Origin: Pseudomonadota bacterium
GTDB taxonomy: Bacteria; Pseudomonadota; Gammaproteobacteria; Burkholderiales; Ferrovaceae
NCBI GenBank assembly: GCA_021811145.1
Contig: JAJZPN010000013.1
Span: forward strand, 1-41,637
Length of the DNA stretch: 41,637 nt
Direction of reading: 5' to 3'
This document shows positions 1 through 8,389 of this stretch, one piece after another. The notes beneath the pieces are model-generated. The model was not told where the DNA came from. It did no database searches and worked only from the letters and a program-made list of their open reading frames with translations. A program made the translations under genes and the position numbers. Numbering within the stretch: position 1 is the first letter of the stretch; each line of letters starts with the position of its first letter.

Positions 1-117
1 TTGACGAATTTCTTTTACTCTGTCAATGCCAACACCGCCTAGAGAGAAAGAAACCACAATACCAGCTACAAATAAAATAACTGGCACAATCATAACCCAC
101 GTATTTAATACTTCCAT
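1..117 (-). CDS. N-terminal part of an unidentified membrane protein (runs off the window)
   Basis: Only the first 39 codons are present; the reading frame is open to the window edge. The ATG at 117 is preceded by a good ribosome binding site (AGGGGG, 4 bases upstream). The peptide begins MEVLNTWVMIVPVILFVAG and continues hydrophobic to about residue 27, so it is a membrane-anchored or polytopic protein, followed by a short charged stretch (GIDRVKEIRQ). It is divergent from the SUMF1/SCO pair. The fragment is too short to name; a small respiratory-chain subunit would fit the SCO neighbour, but that is a guess. Confidence 0.6.
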   Translation of the reverse strand, partial: MEVLNTWVMIVPVILFVAGIVVSFSLGGVGIDRVKEIRQ

Positions 118-337
118 AATACCCCCTAAAAAGTTATTACTTATTCTACTAGTGGTTTTAGTCTATCAAAACCCCTTTTGCTTAGCAAATATTAAATGAG
201 CCTATTCTGTAATGGAATATTACAATTAATACATTATCTTCTTGCCACTAAATTGAGGATTGAGCTTAATAGGTTAGTGGGCTACACTGCAACTTATAAG
301 AATAAAGGATAAATTGGGGGCTAAAATGGGAGGTATT
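118..337. other. Divergent intergenic region
   Basis: About 220 bp between the minus-strand membrane gene and the plus-strand SUMF1-like gene. It is AT-rich with no open frame of note. It holds the leader and ribosome binding site of the leftward gene and a candidate promoter for the rightward pair (annotated separately). Confidence 0.5.
260..288 (+). promoter_or_regulatory. Candidate sigma-70 promoter for the SUMF1/SCO pair
   Basis: TTGAGC at 260-265 and TACACT at 283-288 are separated by 17 bases, a good match to the -35/-10 consensus. This places transcription start about 40 bases before the ATG at 338. It was seen by eye only. Confidence 0.45.
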
Positions 338-1090
338 ATGAAAACACTGTCTATTCTGTTAGGTGGTTTTTTGTTGCTGATACTATCAACTGTGAGTAAC
401 GCAGCACAAATGACAAAGGATTGTCCAAACTGCCCTGATATGGTGCAAATTCCTGCGGGGAGCTATCAAACAAGAGGTGATGCGCCGCATCGCGTTACTT
501 TCGCTCAACCTTTTTTAATGAGCGCAACGTTAATTACGCAAGGCCAATGGCGAGCAGTGATGGGAAATAACCCCAGTTCGTTCAAGTCCTGTGGTGATGC
601 CTGTCCTGTGGAAAATGTCAGTTGGGAGGAGGCGCAAGTCTTTATACTTCGTCTTAACGCTAAAACAGGTAAACATTATAGTCTGCCCTCAGAAACCCAA
701 TGGGAGTATGCCTGTGTGGGACGAAGTAATATCAATTACTGTGGTAGTAATAATGTCTCTAGTATTGCTTGGTATAAGGAAAACAGTGATAACTCCACTC
801 ATCCTGTTGCGACTAAACGTCCCAACGATTGGGGATTGTTTGATATGAACGGTAATGTGTGGGAATGGCTTGAAGATTGCTATCATGAGTCACTGAAAGG
901 GGCCCCCTCTAATGGTAGCGCCTGGGAAGACGCTATGGTTCCTGAGCAATCAAAAACATGCTCATCCAGAGTATTGCGGGGTGGGGCGTGGAATAATTCG
1001 GCAGATGAGTTAGAGGTGAGTAAGCGAAGTGCTGACGATCCTCACGCTCATTCAAATAGTGTGGGTTTTAGAGTGGTGAGGGTTAATTAA
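338..1090 (+). CDS. SUMF1/NirV-like periplasmic protein (formylglycine-generating-enzyme fold, no catalytic cysteines)
   Basis: A 250-residue protein. I chose ATG 338 because GGAGG sits 4 bases before it and it gives a clean signal peptide (MKTLSILLGGFLLLILST, cleavage near SNAA); the frame is open upstream to TTG 314 and ATG 326. The mature part follows the SUMF1/FGE-sulfatase pattern: CPNCPDMVQIPAGSY, NPSSF, PVENVSWEEA, LPSETQWEYA, GLFDMNGNVWEW, RVLRGGAW and a final GFRVVR. True formylglycine-generating enzymes carry a pair of active-site cysteines just after RGG(S/A)(F/W); here the segment is WNNSADELEVSKRS with none, so sulfatase activation is unlikely. Families with this fold include NirV, found beside copper nitrite reductases. 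The stop abuts the ATG of the SCO gene, so the two are almost certainly co-transcribed. An accessory role in metalloprotein assembly is inference. Confidence 0.8.
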   Translation: MKTLSILLGGFLLLILSTVSNAAQMTKDCPNCPDMVQIPAGSYQTRGDAPHRVTFAQPFLMSATLITQGQWRAVMGNNPSSFKSCGDACPVENVSWEEAQVFILRLNAKTGKHYSLPSETQWEYACVGRSNINYCGSNNVSSIAWYKENSDNSTHPVATKRPNDWGLFDMNGNVWEWLEDCYHESLKGAPSNGSAWEDAMVPEQSKTCSSRVLRGGAWNNSADELEVSKRSADDPHAHSNSVGFRVVRVN

Positions 1091-1714
1091 ATGAAGGTGT
1101 TTGTTGCGATTATTGCGGGATTATCTGTATTGGTATTAGTTGGTGCAATCTATTGGGTGAGTACCATTCCGGCTCCGTCCGAGATGAAAGTCAGTAAGTT
1201 AGTGGTAGCCATAGATGATGGCCCGCAAATTGATAATTTTAAATTGCAGTCCACTTCCCAAGAGGGGGTGTTGGATAACACCAGTCTTGAGGGACATTGG
1301 ACTTATTTGGTGTTTGGTTATACGCATTGCCCTGATGTGTGCCCAACAACGCTAGCTACTTTGGCTAAAGTCAGTCAAAAACTGGGTAACGATAAATCAC
1401 CTTTAGTGGTTTTTGTGTCAGTTGATTGGCCAAGAGATAACGTATCAATTTTAAAGCAGTACGTGACGTCCTTTGATAAGACCTTTATTGGTGCTGTTGG
1501 CAATGATGAGTCACTTAAGCCTTTAGTTAAAAGTCTTTCAGCTTATTATCAGCGTAAAGACAATAACGGTACGATTAAAGAAGGTTATACAGTGGATCAT
1601 ACCAGTTCAGTCTACTTGTTAAACCCCAAAGGACAGTTACGAGCAGCCTTTACTATGCCAGGCACGGTTGATCAAATTGTTAGTGATACCAATCAATTGA
1701 TGTCGCATCACTAA
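1091..1714 (+). CDS. SCO1/SenC/PrrC family copper chaperone
   Basis: A 207-residue thioredoxin-fold protein with an N-terminal membrane anchor (residues 4-23) and a periplasmic domain. The copper-binding motif is complete: C80 and C84 in FGYTHCPDVCP, with the distal histidine H170 in VDHTSS. The family delivers copper to, or reduces, the CuA centre of haem-copper oxidases; some members serve other copper enzymes or redox sensing. The ATG directly follows the TAA of the SUMF1-like gene with no gap, so translation is probably coupled. The 3' end overlaps the convergent membrane gene by 4 bases. No oxidase gene is visible in the window, so the client enzyme is unknown. Confidence 0.9.
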   Translation: MKVFVAIIAGLSVLVLVGAIYWVSTIPAPSEMKVSKLVVAIDDGPQIDNFKLQSTSQEGVLDNTSLEGHWTYLVFGYTHCPDVCPTTLATLAKVSQKLGNDKSPLVVFVSVDWPRDNVSILKQYVTSFDKTFIGAVGNDESLKPLVKSLSAYYQRKDNNGTIKEGYTVDHTSSVYLLNPKGQLRAAFTMPGTVDQIVSDTNQLMSHH

Positions 1715-2481
1715 AAAGAAGAAGTGGGTAATCCTTCTTCTTTAAATACATCGCTGTAGCTAATGTAAACGCTAGCTGTGATGGTAGGAACCACAAATAA
1801 GCCTAAGAGTACGCCAAGTAGTGGGAGGGTAAAGAGCGTGATGCTGATTGCCACAAGTATGGCACCCATAGCGGCCAAATAAAAAAGAATAGGAAGGATA
1901 TTAATCGCGCATGCTTTTCCTGAAATAGTAATGGCTTGTATCAGTGAAATGGGCGTGAAAATCAGTAATGCTGGAGCATACCAACCCAATACTAAAAGAA
2001 GCAATTGCACTAAACTGAGCGTAATAAACATGGGGGTTAAATCACTGACTAATACTTGTAGTTCTTCAAGATTAGCATTGCTATCAAAAACCATTCCTTG
2101 AAAAGCAGTCATGTGCTGCCCTCCCCAAATGAGGGTCACAATTGACAAGACCACTTCCCAGAACACATTGACCCCACCTAAACCGACTAAGCGTGGATTG
2201 TTAAGGTTGAAACCTAAAAAGAGATGGCGAACTTTAAGTGATTGCCCTTGATGAACCTTCTCGCAACCCACCATCAGACCGGCAAAGAAGATGGGTAGCG
2301 TTAACGAAAACAATACAGGTCCAAAGCCCCAAAAAATCGAGCATAAGAGTGTGAATAAGAACCATATCGTCATCACGCTTAACCAACCAAACGGACTTTG
2401 GAAAACCAAAGTAAAGCCTTCGCTAATCCAATACAGTCCGCGAACAGGAGAAACAGAGCGTGGTTCAGTTACAGCTGACAT
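1711..2481 (-). CDS. BPSS1780-family integral membrane protein
   Basis: A 256-residue, strongly hydrophobic protein with several predicted membrane segments (around residues 35-75, 105-120, 150-175 and 190-240). The N-terminal part (GLYWISEGFTLVF, then LFTLLCSIFWGFGPVLFSL and KVRHLFLGF) resembles the betaproteobacterial BPSS1780-type family, whose function is not established. It starts inside the 3' end of thrB (13-base overlap), so it is translated from the same message. It commonly follows thrB in betaproteobacteria. A transporter or envelope role would be speculation. Confidence 0.7.
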   Translation of the reverse strand: MSAVTEPRSVSPVRGLYWISEGFTLVFQSPFGWLSVMTIWFLFTLLCSIFWGFGPVLFSLTLPIFFAGLMVGCEKVHQGQSLKVRHLFLGFNLNNPRLVGLGGVNVFWEVVLSIVTLIWGGQHMTAFQGMVFDSNANLEELQVLVSDLTPMFITLSLVQLLLLVLGWYAPALLIFTPISLIQAITISGKACAINILPILFYLAAMGAILVAISITLFTLPLLGVLLGLFVVPTITASVYISYSDVFKEEGLPTSSF

Positions 2482-3410
2482 GATGCAGGGTTTCCTTGGT
2501 AATGCACTATCATCTTATAAAACCAGTTAGGGTCATGAGGTTGAATCATTTCTCCTTTTCTGGGTAGGTGTTTATCAAACAGTCGGGATAACCAAAAACG
2601 CATGGCAGCTGATCTTAGCATAATGGGTAATTCGGTAATCTCTTGTTGATTTAAGGCTCTTACCTGATGGTAGGAGCGTAACAGAGTGCTGTAACGTTCA
2701 TTATTGAGCGTAGCGTCTTGATTCATACACCAATCATTAACGACGACACATAAATCAAATAATAATGCTTCTTGGCCAGCAAAATAGAAATCGATCACGC
2801 CGCTAATACGGTGATTATCAAATAGCACATTATCGCGAAATAAGTCCGCATGAACTGTCCCTCTAGGAAGACCATCCCATGAACGAGACAATAAATACGT
2901 TAATTCTTGCGTCAGAGTATCTTGTTGAAGGGTATCAATAAAAGGAATAACTTGAGGAGCAGTTACTTGCCACCAGCTTCGTCCCCGAGGGTTGTCATGA
3001 ATGACAGGATAATGTTGGCCAACTAAATGAAGTTTAGCTAACAATTCGCCCATTGCAGCGCACTCTGTCACTGAGGGAGCCATGATGGATTTACCTGATA
3101 GGCGAGTGACTAACGTGGCTGGTTTATTACAAAGTAGACCTTGTAGTTCTCCTTCTCTATTCATCTGCGGTTTAGGGCAGGGTAGATGGTGATCGCTCAC
3201 GTAGGCCATGAAATGTAAATAATAATCCACTTCATTCGACGTTAATTTCTCAAATAAAGTCAGGACAAATTGTCCCTTATCAGTGGTAACAAAATAATTG
3301 GTATTTTCTATACCAGAGGCGATTCCTTCAAAATGAAGAAGCTCGCCCACATTGTAATGTTTAAGCCATGCAGATAGGTCAGCATGGGCTACGGAAGTAA
3401 AAACAGCCAT
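2469..3410 (-). CDS. thrB: Homoserine kinase (APH-fold, ThrB type II)
   Basis: 313 residues. It phosphorylates homoserine with ATP in threonine synthesis, in the cytoplasm. It begins MAVFTSVAHADLSAWL, as usual for the aminoglycoside-phosphotransferase-like ThrB family, and not the GHMP-kinase type of enterics. Catalytic and metal motifs are HADLFRDNVLF (the APH Brenner motif) and GVIDFYFAG. GIASGIENTNYFV is the family's nucleotide-loop region. It lies 14 bases downstream of the DUF2782 gene and overlaps the following membrane gene by 13 bases, so the group is a minus-strand operon starting with the [2Fe-2S] gene. Confidence 0.93.
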   Translation of the reverse strand: MAVFTSVAHADLSAWLKHYNVGELLHFEGIASGIENTNYFVTTDKGQFVLTLFEKLTSNEVDYYLHFMAYVSDHHLPCPKPQMNREGELQGLLCNKPATLVTRLSGKSIMAPSVTECAAMGELLAKLHLVGQHYPVIHDNPRGRSWWQVTAPQVIPFIDTLQQDTLTQELTYLLSRSWDGLPRGTVHADLFRDNVLFDNHRISGVIDFYFAGQEALLFDLCVVVNDWCMNQDATLNNERYSTLLRSYHQVRALNQQEITELPIMLRSAAMRFWLSRLFDKHLPRKGEMIQPHDPNWFYKMIVHYQGNPASCQL

Positions 3411-3424
3411 GAATCACTCAGTCT

Positions 3425-3829
3425 TTAGAATTTCAGAATAACCCACTGAGGAACCACAGTTCGATCAACCGGGCCATCATAACGATGCCACTCACCTTTT
3501 CCTTCTTCGTCAATCAAGTAGTAGGGTTTTCCTACTTTAGGGGTAACTTTAATTTTATAGAGTTTCCCATGTAATCGGGTTTCTTCGAATGTCGCTCCGT
3601 TACGCTCAACAATTGTTACTTGAGGTTCTTCAGCTCGGTCGTTACTGTTGTCTTTAGTGGGCGCGTAGTGCGGGGGCGGCGGTACCTCTTTTATGCTCTC
3701 ATTGTTTATTTGTGGTGGTGGGGGAGCGTCCTTAAAGGATTCAGTGTCTGCTGCATAAGAGAAGCCATAGGGCAGTCCACATAGAGCTATAGTAATGGTT
3801 AAGCGTTTTAAGCTTCGTTGATAGGTCAT
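3425..3829 (-). CDS. DUF2782 family exported protein
   Basis: 134 residues from ATG 3829, which lies 2 bases after the TGA of the upstream [2Fe-2S] gene; the frame is open further upstream but that would run inside the neighbour. It has a signal peptide (residues 1-27, ending GFSYAA), a low-complexity linker with two proline runs (DAPPPPQ and EVPPPPH), then the conserved C-terminal domain with QVTIVERNGATFEE, KPYYLIDEEGKGEW and PQWVILKF. This small family is typically found between thrB and polA in betaproteobacteria. Its function is unknown; the tail looks like a small beta-rich periplasmic domain. Confidence 0.8.
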   Translation of the reverse strand: MTYQRSLKRLTITIALCGLPYGFSYAADTESFKDAPPPPQINNESIKEVPPPPHYAPTKDNSNDRAEEPQVTIVERNGATFEETRLHGKLYKIKVTPKVGKPYYLIDEEGKGEWHRYDGPVDRTVVPQWVILKF

Positions 3830-3831
3830 AA

Positions 3832-4287
3832 TCAGCCTTTTTTTGCTGCTTGTTGAATAGCAGCACGAATACGGTTGTAAGTGCCACAACGGCAAATGTT
3901 GCCTGACATGGCTTGATCAATTTCTTCAACGCTAGGGTGTGGATTCTGTTTTAGAAGTCCGGCTGCATTCATGATTTGCCCAGACTGGCAATAACCACAT
4001 TGTGACACATTGAGTTCTTGCCAAGCTAATTGAAGGGGATGATCTCCTTCTACAGACAGACCTTCAATTGTGGTCACTTCTTTGCCTACTGCCTCTGATA
4101 AGGGAGTAATGCACGAACGCGTTGCTACACCGTTAATATGAATCGTGCAGGCACCGCACAGTCCTGCCCCACAAGAAAATTTGGTTCCAGTTAGACCAAC
4201 CACATCTCTTATCACCCACAACAGAGGCGTGTTAGGATCTGTTTCTAGCTGAAATAACTTACCATTTAATTTCAGTTCTGTTGTCAT
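3832..4287 (-). CDS. (2Fe-2S)-binding small subunit of a molybdenum hydroxylase (IorA-like), orphan
   Basis: 151 residues, full length for the small subunit of the xanthine-oxidase/isoquinoline 1-oxidoreductase family. The N-terminal plant-ferredoxin-type cluster motif is CGAGLCGAC with a fourth cysteine in RSCITP. The C-terminal four-helix cluster motif is CGYCQSG and ICRCGTY. In the family this subunit passes electrons from a molybdopterin subunit (about 700 residues) to a cytochrome or FAD subunit, but neither partner is present nearby: polA is divergent on one side and the DUF2782 gene follows on the other. Its partner must be elsewhere or lost. The upstream gap to polA is 40 bp. Confidence 0.88.
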   Translation of the reverse strand: MTTELKLNGKLFQLETDPNTPLLWVIRDVVGLTGTKFSCGAGLCGACTIHINGVATRSCITPLSEAVGKEVTTIEGLSVEGDHPLQLAWQELNVSQCGYCQSGQIMNAAGLLKQNPHPSVEEIDQAMSGNICRCGTYNRIRAAIQQAAKKG

Positions 4288-4327
4288 AACTTTGAGATAA
4301 TTCCTTTTTTAGTTTAACGAGGTTGTC

Positions 4328-7054
4328 ATGTCAGTACGCGCCAAACCGCTTTTAGTGCTTGTAGACGGTTCATCTTATCTCTACAGAGCATATCACGCCT
4401 TGCCCGATCTTAGGAGCCATAGCGGCTTTCCTACAGGGGCAATGGTTGGCGTACTTAATATGTTAAGACGTCTAGAACATGATTATAAGCCGGATTACCT
4501 TGCTTGCGTATTTGATGCTAAGGGGCCAACCTTTAGACATCAATTATACCCTGATTACAAGTCGCATCGACCCCCTATGCCAAGCGATTTAGCACAACAA
4601 ATTGCCCCCCTTCATGAAGCGATTTTAGCTTTGGGGTGGCCACTAATAGTAGAAGAGGGCGTAGAGGCTGACGATGTTATTGGTACGCTAGCTCAACAGG
4701 CCCTAGAAGCAGAGGTAGAGGTGCTGATTTCTACAGGGGATAAGGATATGGTGCAATTAATTAAGCCCCATTTGAGCTTAATGAACACCATGACCAATGA
4801 AAAACTTGATGAGCAAAGAGCGCAAGAGAAATATGGCGTTCATCCAAGTCAATTTATTGATTACCTTACTTTAATAGGCGATAGTGCTGATAATGTTCCA
4901 GGAGTACATAAAGTAGGTCCTAAAACTGCGCAAAAATGGATCAGTGAGTTCGGTACACTGAATGCGGTGATGGAGCGAGCCAATGAAATTAAAGGAGCTC
5001 TTGGGGAGAGATTAAAGGAAGCGTTAACGTGGTTACCACAAGCCCGTGAGCTCCTTACAATCCGTTGTAATGTCCCATTAAGCCAAACCTTAGACAGCCT
5101 AATAAAATCACCTCGTCAAGAAGAGGCCCTTTTGGCTATTGCCAAAACCTATGATTTACGTCAATTAATGCGTGAGGAACAACTCTCGCCTGCAATAACC
5201 CAAGAGAATGGTGAGGGGACAGTAAAGCATATAGAGACTGCTACACAGGCTAAGGAATATCAAACAATACTCACTTGGCAGGATTTTGACGATTGGTTAA
5301 ACAAAATTAATACCTCTGAATTAACGGCTCTTGATACAGAAACCACGAGCCTTGATCCCTTTGAGGCACAGCTTGTGGGATTGTCTTTTGCCGTTACGCC
5401 CTTTGCAGCTGCCTATTTACCTCTACAGCATCAAGGCCCTGATAGAGTTGAACAATTACCACTTCAACAGATCCTAGAAAAACTTAAGCCTTGGCTGGAA
5501 AATCCCGAGAAAAAGAAGGTGGGGCAACATTTGAAATTTGATGCCCACGTGTTAGCCAACCATGGGATCCTTCTTAAGGGGATTGCTCACGATACACTAT
5601 TAGAGTCGTATGTGTTGGAATCACATCTTCCTCATAATTTAGAAAGTCTTGCTAAGCGACATTTGGGTGAGGATACGCTGTCTTATGAAAGTTTGACGGG
5701 TAAGGGAGCGAAAGCCATTGGCTTTGAACAGGTGGCAATTGATAAGGCCAGTTACTATGCTGCAGAAGACGCCGATATTACTTATAGGATTCACGAGAAA
5801 TTAGTAGCAGAGCTCAGTGCTACCCCTAAGTTATTTGAGGTCTATCATGATATTGAATTACCTATTCAAACTATTTTGTGGGAGATGGAAAGAGCGGGAG
5901 TACTCATTGACGCCACTTTACTACTTAAACAAAGTGATCAGTTAGGGCAGCAACTCATTGATATTGAAAATCAGGTTCATCACTTAGCGAGTAGACCTTT
6001 TAATCTTAATTCACCAAAGCAAATACAAGAGATTCTCTTTCAACAATTGAGTCTACCAGTCATTAAGAAAACCCCCAAAGGAGACCCTTCAACGGATGAG
6101 AGCGTATTGCAAGAGTTGGCCTTAGATTATCCTATTGCCAAGCAATTATTATTTTATCGAAGCTTAGCTAAATTAAAGTCCACTTATACAGATAAATTAC
6201 CACGTATGGTGAATCAACGTACTGGACGTGTACATACACATTATGCACAAGCTGTGGCGGTGACGGGGAGATTAAGTAGCAGCGACCCTAACTTACAAAA
6301 TATTCCTATTCGTACCGCTGAAGGGCGACGTATTAGAGAAGCGTTTATTGCCCCTCCTAGAAAATTGCTGGTATCTGCTGATTACTCGCAAATTGAATTA
6401 AGAATTATGGCGCATTTGTCGCAAGACGCTGGGTTGGTTGAGGCTTTTTCTCAAGGGTTAGATGTACATCGTGCAACGGCTGCTGAAATTTTTGGTACCA
6501 CACCCGACGAGGTTACTGACGAACAACGACGCGCAGCAAAAGCCATTAATTTTGGTTTGATTTACGGTATGTCTGCTTTTGGTCTTGCCAAACAAATTAA
6601 TTGTGAACGTTCTGCAGCCCAAGCTTATATGGATAAATATTTCCAACGCTATCCAGGTGTACAACGTTATATGAGTGAAACACGTGAAAGTGCAAAACAA
6701 CATGGTTTTGTTGAAACCGTTTTAGGCCGTCGCTTATGGCTACCTGATATTCGCCAGGGAAACCCAATGCGTCGACAAGGGGCAGAACGAGCTGCAATTA
6801 ATGCTCCTATGCAGGGTACCGCTGCTGATTTGATAAAACTCGCCATGATTAGAGTGAGTGAAGATATACAACGTTTAAAATTAAAGAGTACATTGATCAT
6901 GCAGGTACATGATGAGCTGATTCTTGAAGTCCCCGTTGAAGAAAAAGACATAATCAATGAATTGTTACCCCAGGCTATGGAAAAAGTAGTGTCATTGAAC
7001 GTACCGCTAAAAGTTGACTTGGGTTGGGGGCAGAATTGGGATGCTGCTCACTAG
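4328..7054 (+). CDS. polA: DNA polymerase I
   Basis: 908 residues, normal length. The 5'-nuclease domain (about 1-290) has LVDGSSYLYRA, FDAKGPTFR, EADDVIG, STGDKDM and GDSADNVPG. The 3'-5' exonuclease domain (about 310-500) keeps ALDTETTSLD, GQHLKFD and the YAAEDADIT acidic motif, so proofreading looks active, unlike some polymerases I. The polymerase domain has motif A SADYSQIELRI, motif B RRAAKAINFGLIYG and motif C QVHDELILE. It acts in Okazaki-fragment processing and repair. The ribosome binding site is GAGG, 7 bases before the ATG. It is divergent from the [2Fe-2S] gene across 40 bp and followed by dusB after 63 bp containing a possible promoter. Confidence 0.97.
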   Translation: MSVRAKPLLVLVDGSSYLYRAYHALPDLRSHSGFPTGAMVGVLNMLRRLEHDYKPDYLACVFDAKGPTFRHQLYPDYKSHRPPMPSDLAQQIAPLHEAILALGWPLIVEEGVEADDVIGTLAQQALEAEVEVLISTGDKDMVQLIKPHLSLMNTMTNEKLDEQRAQEKYGVHPSQFIDYLTLIGDSADNVPGVHKVGPKTAQKWISEFGTLNAVMERANEIKGALGERLKEALTWLPQARELLTIRCNVPLSQTLDSLIKSPRQEEALLAIAKTYDLRQLMREEQLSPAITQENGEGTVKHIETATQAKEYQTILTWQDFDDWLNKINTSELTALDTETTSLDPFEAQLVGLSFAVTPFAAAYLPLQHQGPDRVEQLPLQQILEKLKPWLENPEKKKVGQHLKFDAHVLANHGILLKGIAHDTLLESYVLESHLPHNLESLAKRHLGEDTLSYESLTGKGAKAIGFEQVAIDKASYYAAEDADITYRIHEKLVAELSATPKLFEVYHDIELPIQTILWEMERAGVLIDATLLLKQSDQLGQQLIDIENQVHHLASRPFNLNSPKQIQEILFQQLSLPVIKKTPKGDPSTDESVLQELALDYPIAKQLLFYRSLAKLKSTYTDKLPRMVNQRTGRVHTHYAQAVAVTGRLSSSDPNLQNIPIRTAEGRRIREAFIAPPRKLLVSADYSQIELRIMAHLSQDAGLVEAFSQGLDVHRATAAEIFGTTPDEVTDEQRRAAKAINFGLIYGMSAFGLAKQINCERSAAQAYMDKYFQRYPGVQRYMSETRESAKQHGFVETVLGRRLWLPDIRQGNPMRRQGAERAAINAPMQGTAADLIKLAMIRVSEDIQRLKLKSTLIMQVHDELILEVPVEEKDIINELLPQAMEKVVSLNVPLKVDLGWGQNWDAAH

Positions 7055-7078
7055 AGCATTAATTTATCGGGTTCGAGG

Positions 7079-7084
7079 TATAAT
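7079..7084 (+). promoter_or_regulatory. Perfect -10 element before dusB-fis
   Basis: TATAAT lies 33 bases before the dusB ATG, in the only gap between polA and the dusB-fis-purH-purD series. No convincing -35 is visible at 16-18 bases upstream, so activator dependence or chance are both possible. Confidence 0.35.
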
Positions 7085-7117
7085 AGCCAATTAGAGTATA
7101 AATATTGAATTGATATT

Positions 7118-8134
7118 ATGCGCATTGGTCCTTATCAACTTAAGAATAATCTCATTGTGGCCCCTATGGCTGGGGTAACCGATCGCCCTTTCCGTGTACT
7201 GTGTAAGAACATGGGAGCTGGGCTTGCCGTGTCTGAAATGGTGTCATCGAATTCCCTGTTGTGGGGTTCTGAGAAAACCCGTCGTCGAGCAAATCATGAG
7301 GGGGAAGTGGAGCCTAAATCCATTCAAATTGCGGGTGCGGACCCTAAAATGATGGCGGAGGCTGCGCGCTACAATGTGGATCAAGGTGCACAAATTATCG
7401 ATATTAATATGGGTTGCCCTGCGAAAAAGGTATGTAATGTTATGGCAGGTTCTGCCTTATTACAAAACGAACCCTTAGTGAAAGATATCGTAGAGGCAGT
7501 TGTAAAAGCGGTGAATGTCCCCGTTACATTGAAAATCCGTACAGGATGGGACAAGTCACATCGTAACGCTATTACCATTGCTAAAATTGCCGAACAATCT
7601 GGTATCCAATCTCTTGCTATACATGGCCGCACCCGCGCCTGTGGCTACACTGGGGATGCCGAATACGAGACCATTGCAGCAGTGAAGGCATCGATTGCCA
7701 TTCCTGTGGTGGCTAATGGTGACATTACTTCTCCTGAGAAAGCCAAATACGTACTTGATAAAACACAGGCTGACGCTGTGATGATAGGACGTGCGGCACA
7801 AGGTAGACCTTGGATTTTTAGGGAAATAGACCATTATTTGAAAACCGGGACGCTACTTCCTCCTCCTACTGTTCATGAAATCCAAACAGTGTTATTGCAT
7901 CACTTGGTTGACTTGTACGACTTTTATGGTGAAGAGACTGGGGTGAGAGTCGCTCGCAAACATATTAGTTGGTATACCAAAGGATTGGTGGGATCAGCCC
8001 ATTTTAGACATACTATGAATCAACTAACAGAACTAGAATTACAACGACAGGCAGTGATTGATTTTTTCGATCAATGTTTAGAACACAGCGAAAGATTGCG
8101 TTATACAGAAGAGTCTGAGGAAATTGCTGCATGA
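7118..8134 (+). CDS. dusB: tRNA-dihydrouridine synthase B
   Basis: 338 residues. An FMN-dependent reductase that makes dihydrouridine in tRNA. TIM-barrel start NLIVAPMAGVTDRPFR, SVSS-like SEMVSSN, the catalytic-cysteine motif NMGCPAKKV, IHGRTR, VANGDI and MIGRAAQGRPW are all present. There is no strong ribosome binding site before ATG 7118. The last four bases (ATGA) overlap the fis start, so fis translation is coupled, the same arrangement known from many proteobacteria. Confidence 0.95.
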   Translation: MRIGPYQLKNNLIVAPMAGVTDRPFRVLCKNMGAGLAVSEMVSSNSLLWGSEKTRRRANHEGEVEPKSIQIAGADPKMMAEAARYNVDQGAQIIDINMGCPAKKVCNVMAGSALLQNEPLVKDIVEAVVKAVNVPVTLKIRTGWDKSHRNAITIAKIAEQSGIQSLAIHGRTRACGYTGDAEYETIAAVKASIAIPVVANGDITSPEKAKYVLDKTQADAVMIGRAAQGRPWIFREIDHYLKTGTLLPPPTVHEIQTVLLHHLVDLYDFYGEETGVRVARKHISWYTKGLVGSAHFRHTMNQLTELELQRQAVIDFFDQCLEHSERLRYTEESEEIAA

Positions 8135-8376
8135 GTGAACAAGAATCAGAATTAGCTCAATGCGTGCGTCGTTTAGCGACAGAGTTCTTTGCACGTCTTG
8201 AGGGGGAGAAATGCACTGGGGTGCATGAATTATTAATTAATACCGTTGAAAAACCCTTGTTAGAGGTGGTGCTCAATCACACTGAGGGAAACCAAACGTT
8301 AGCAGCACAGGTATTGGGGATTAATCGCAATACACTTAGAAAAAAAATTCAACAATATGGCTTAATGCAAGAATAA
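8131..8376 (+). CDS. fis: Fis family nucleoid protein / DNA-binding regulator
   Basis: 81 residues, shorter than enteric Fis (98) but usual for betaproteobacteria. The C-terminal helix-turn-helix is clear: [20 protein letters not shown] and [14 protein letters not shown], as in Fis and NtrC-type domains. It overlaps dusB by 4 bases and precedes purH by 13. Its role in DNA bending and growth-phase transcription is inferred from the family. The enteric N-terminal beta-hairpin involved in Hin/Gin inversion is largely lacking, so recombination stimulation is doubtful. Confidence 0.93.
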   Translation: MSEQESELAQCVRRLATEFFARLEGEKCTGVHELLINTVEKPLLEVVLNHTEGNQTLAAQVLGINRNTLRKKIQQYGLMQE

Positions 8377-8389
8377 TTGGGAAAAAATC

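Noticed and set aside
338..1090. Calling the SUMF1 protein a sulfatase-activating formylglycine-generating enzyme
   Set aside because: The cysteine pair expected after the RGG motif is missing and no sulfatase gene is nearby.
6458..6957. Several minus-strand frames inside the polA polymerase domain
   Set aside because: They are antisense to conserved polymerase motifs and have no start signals or family features.
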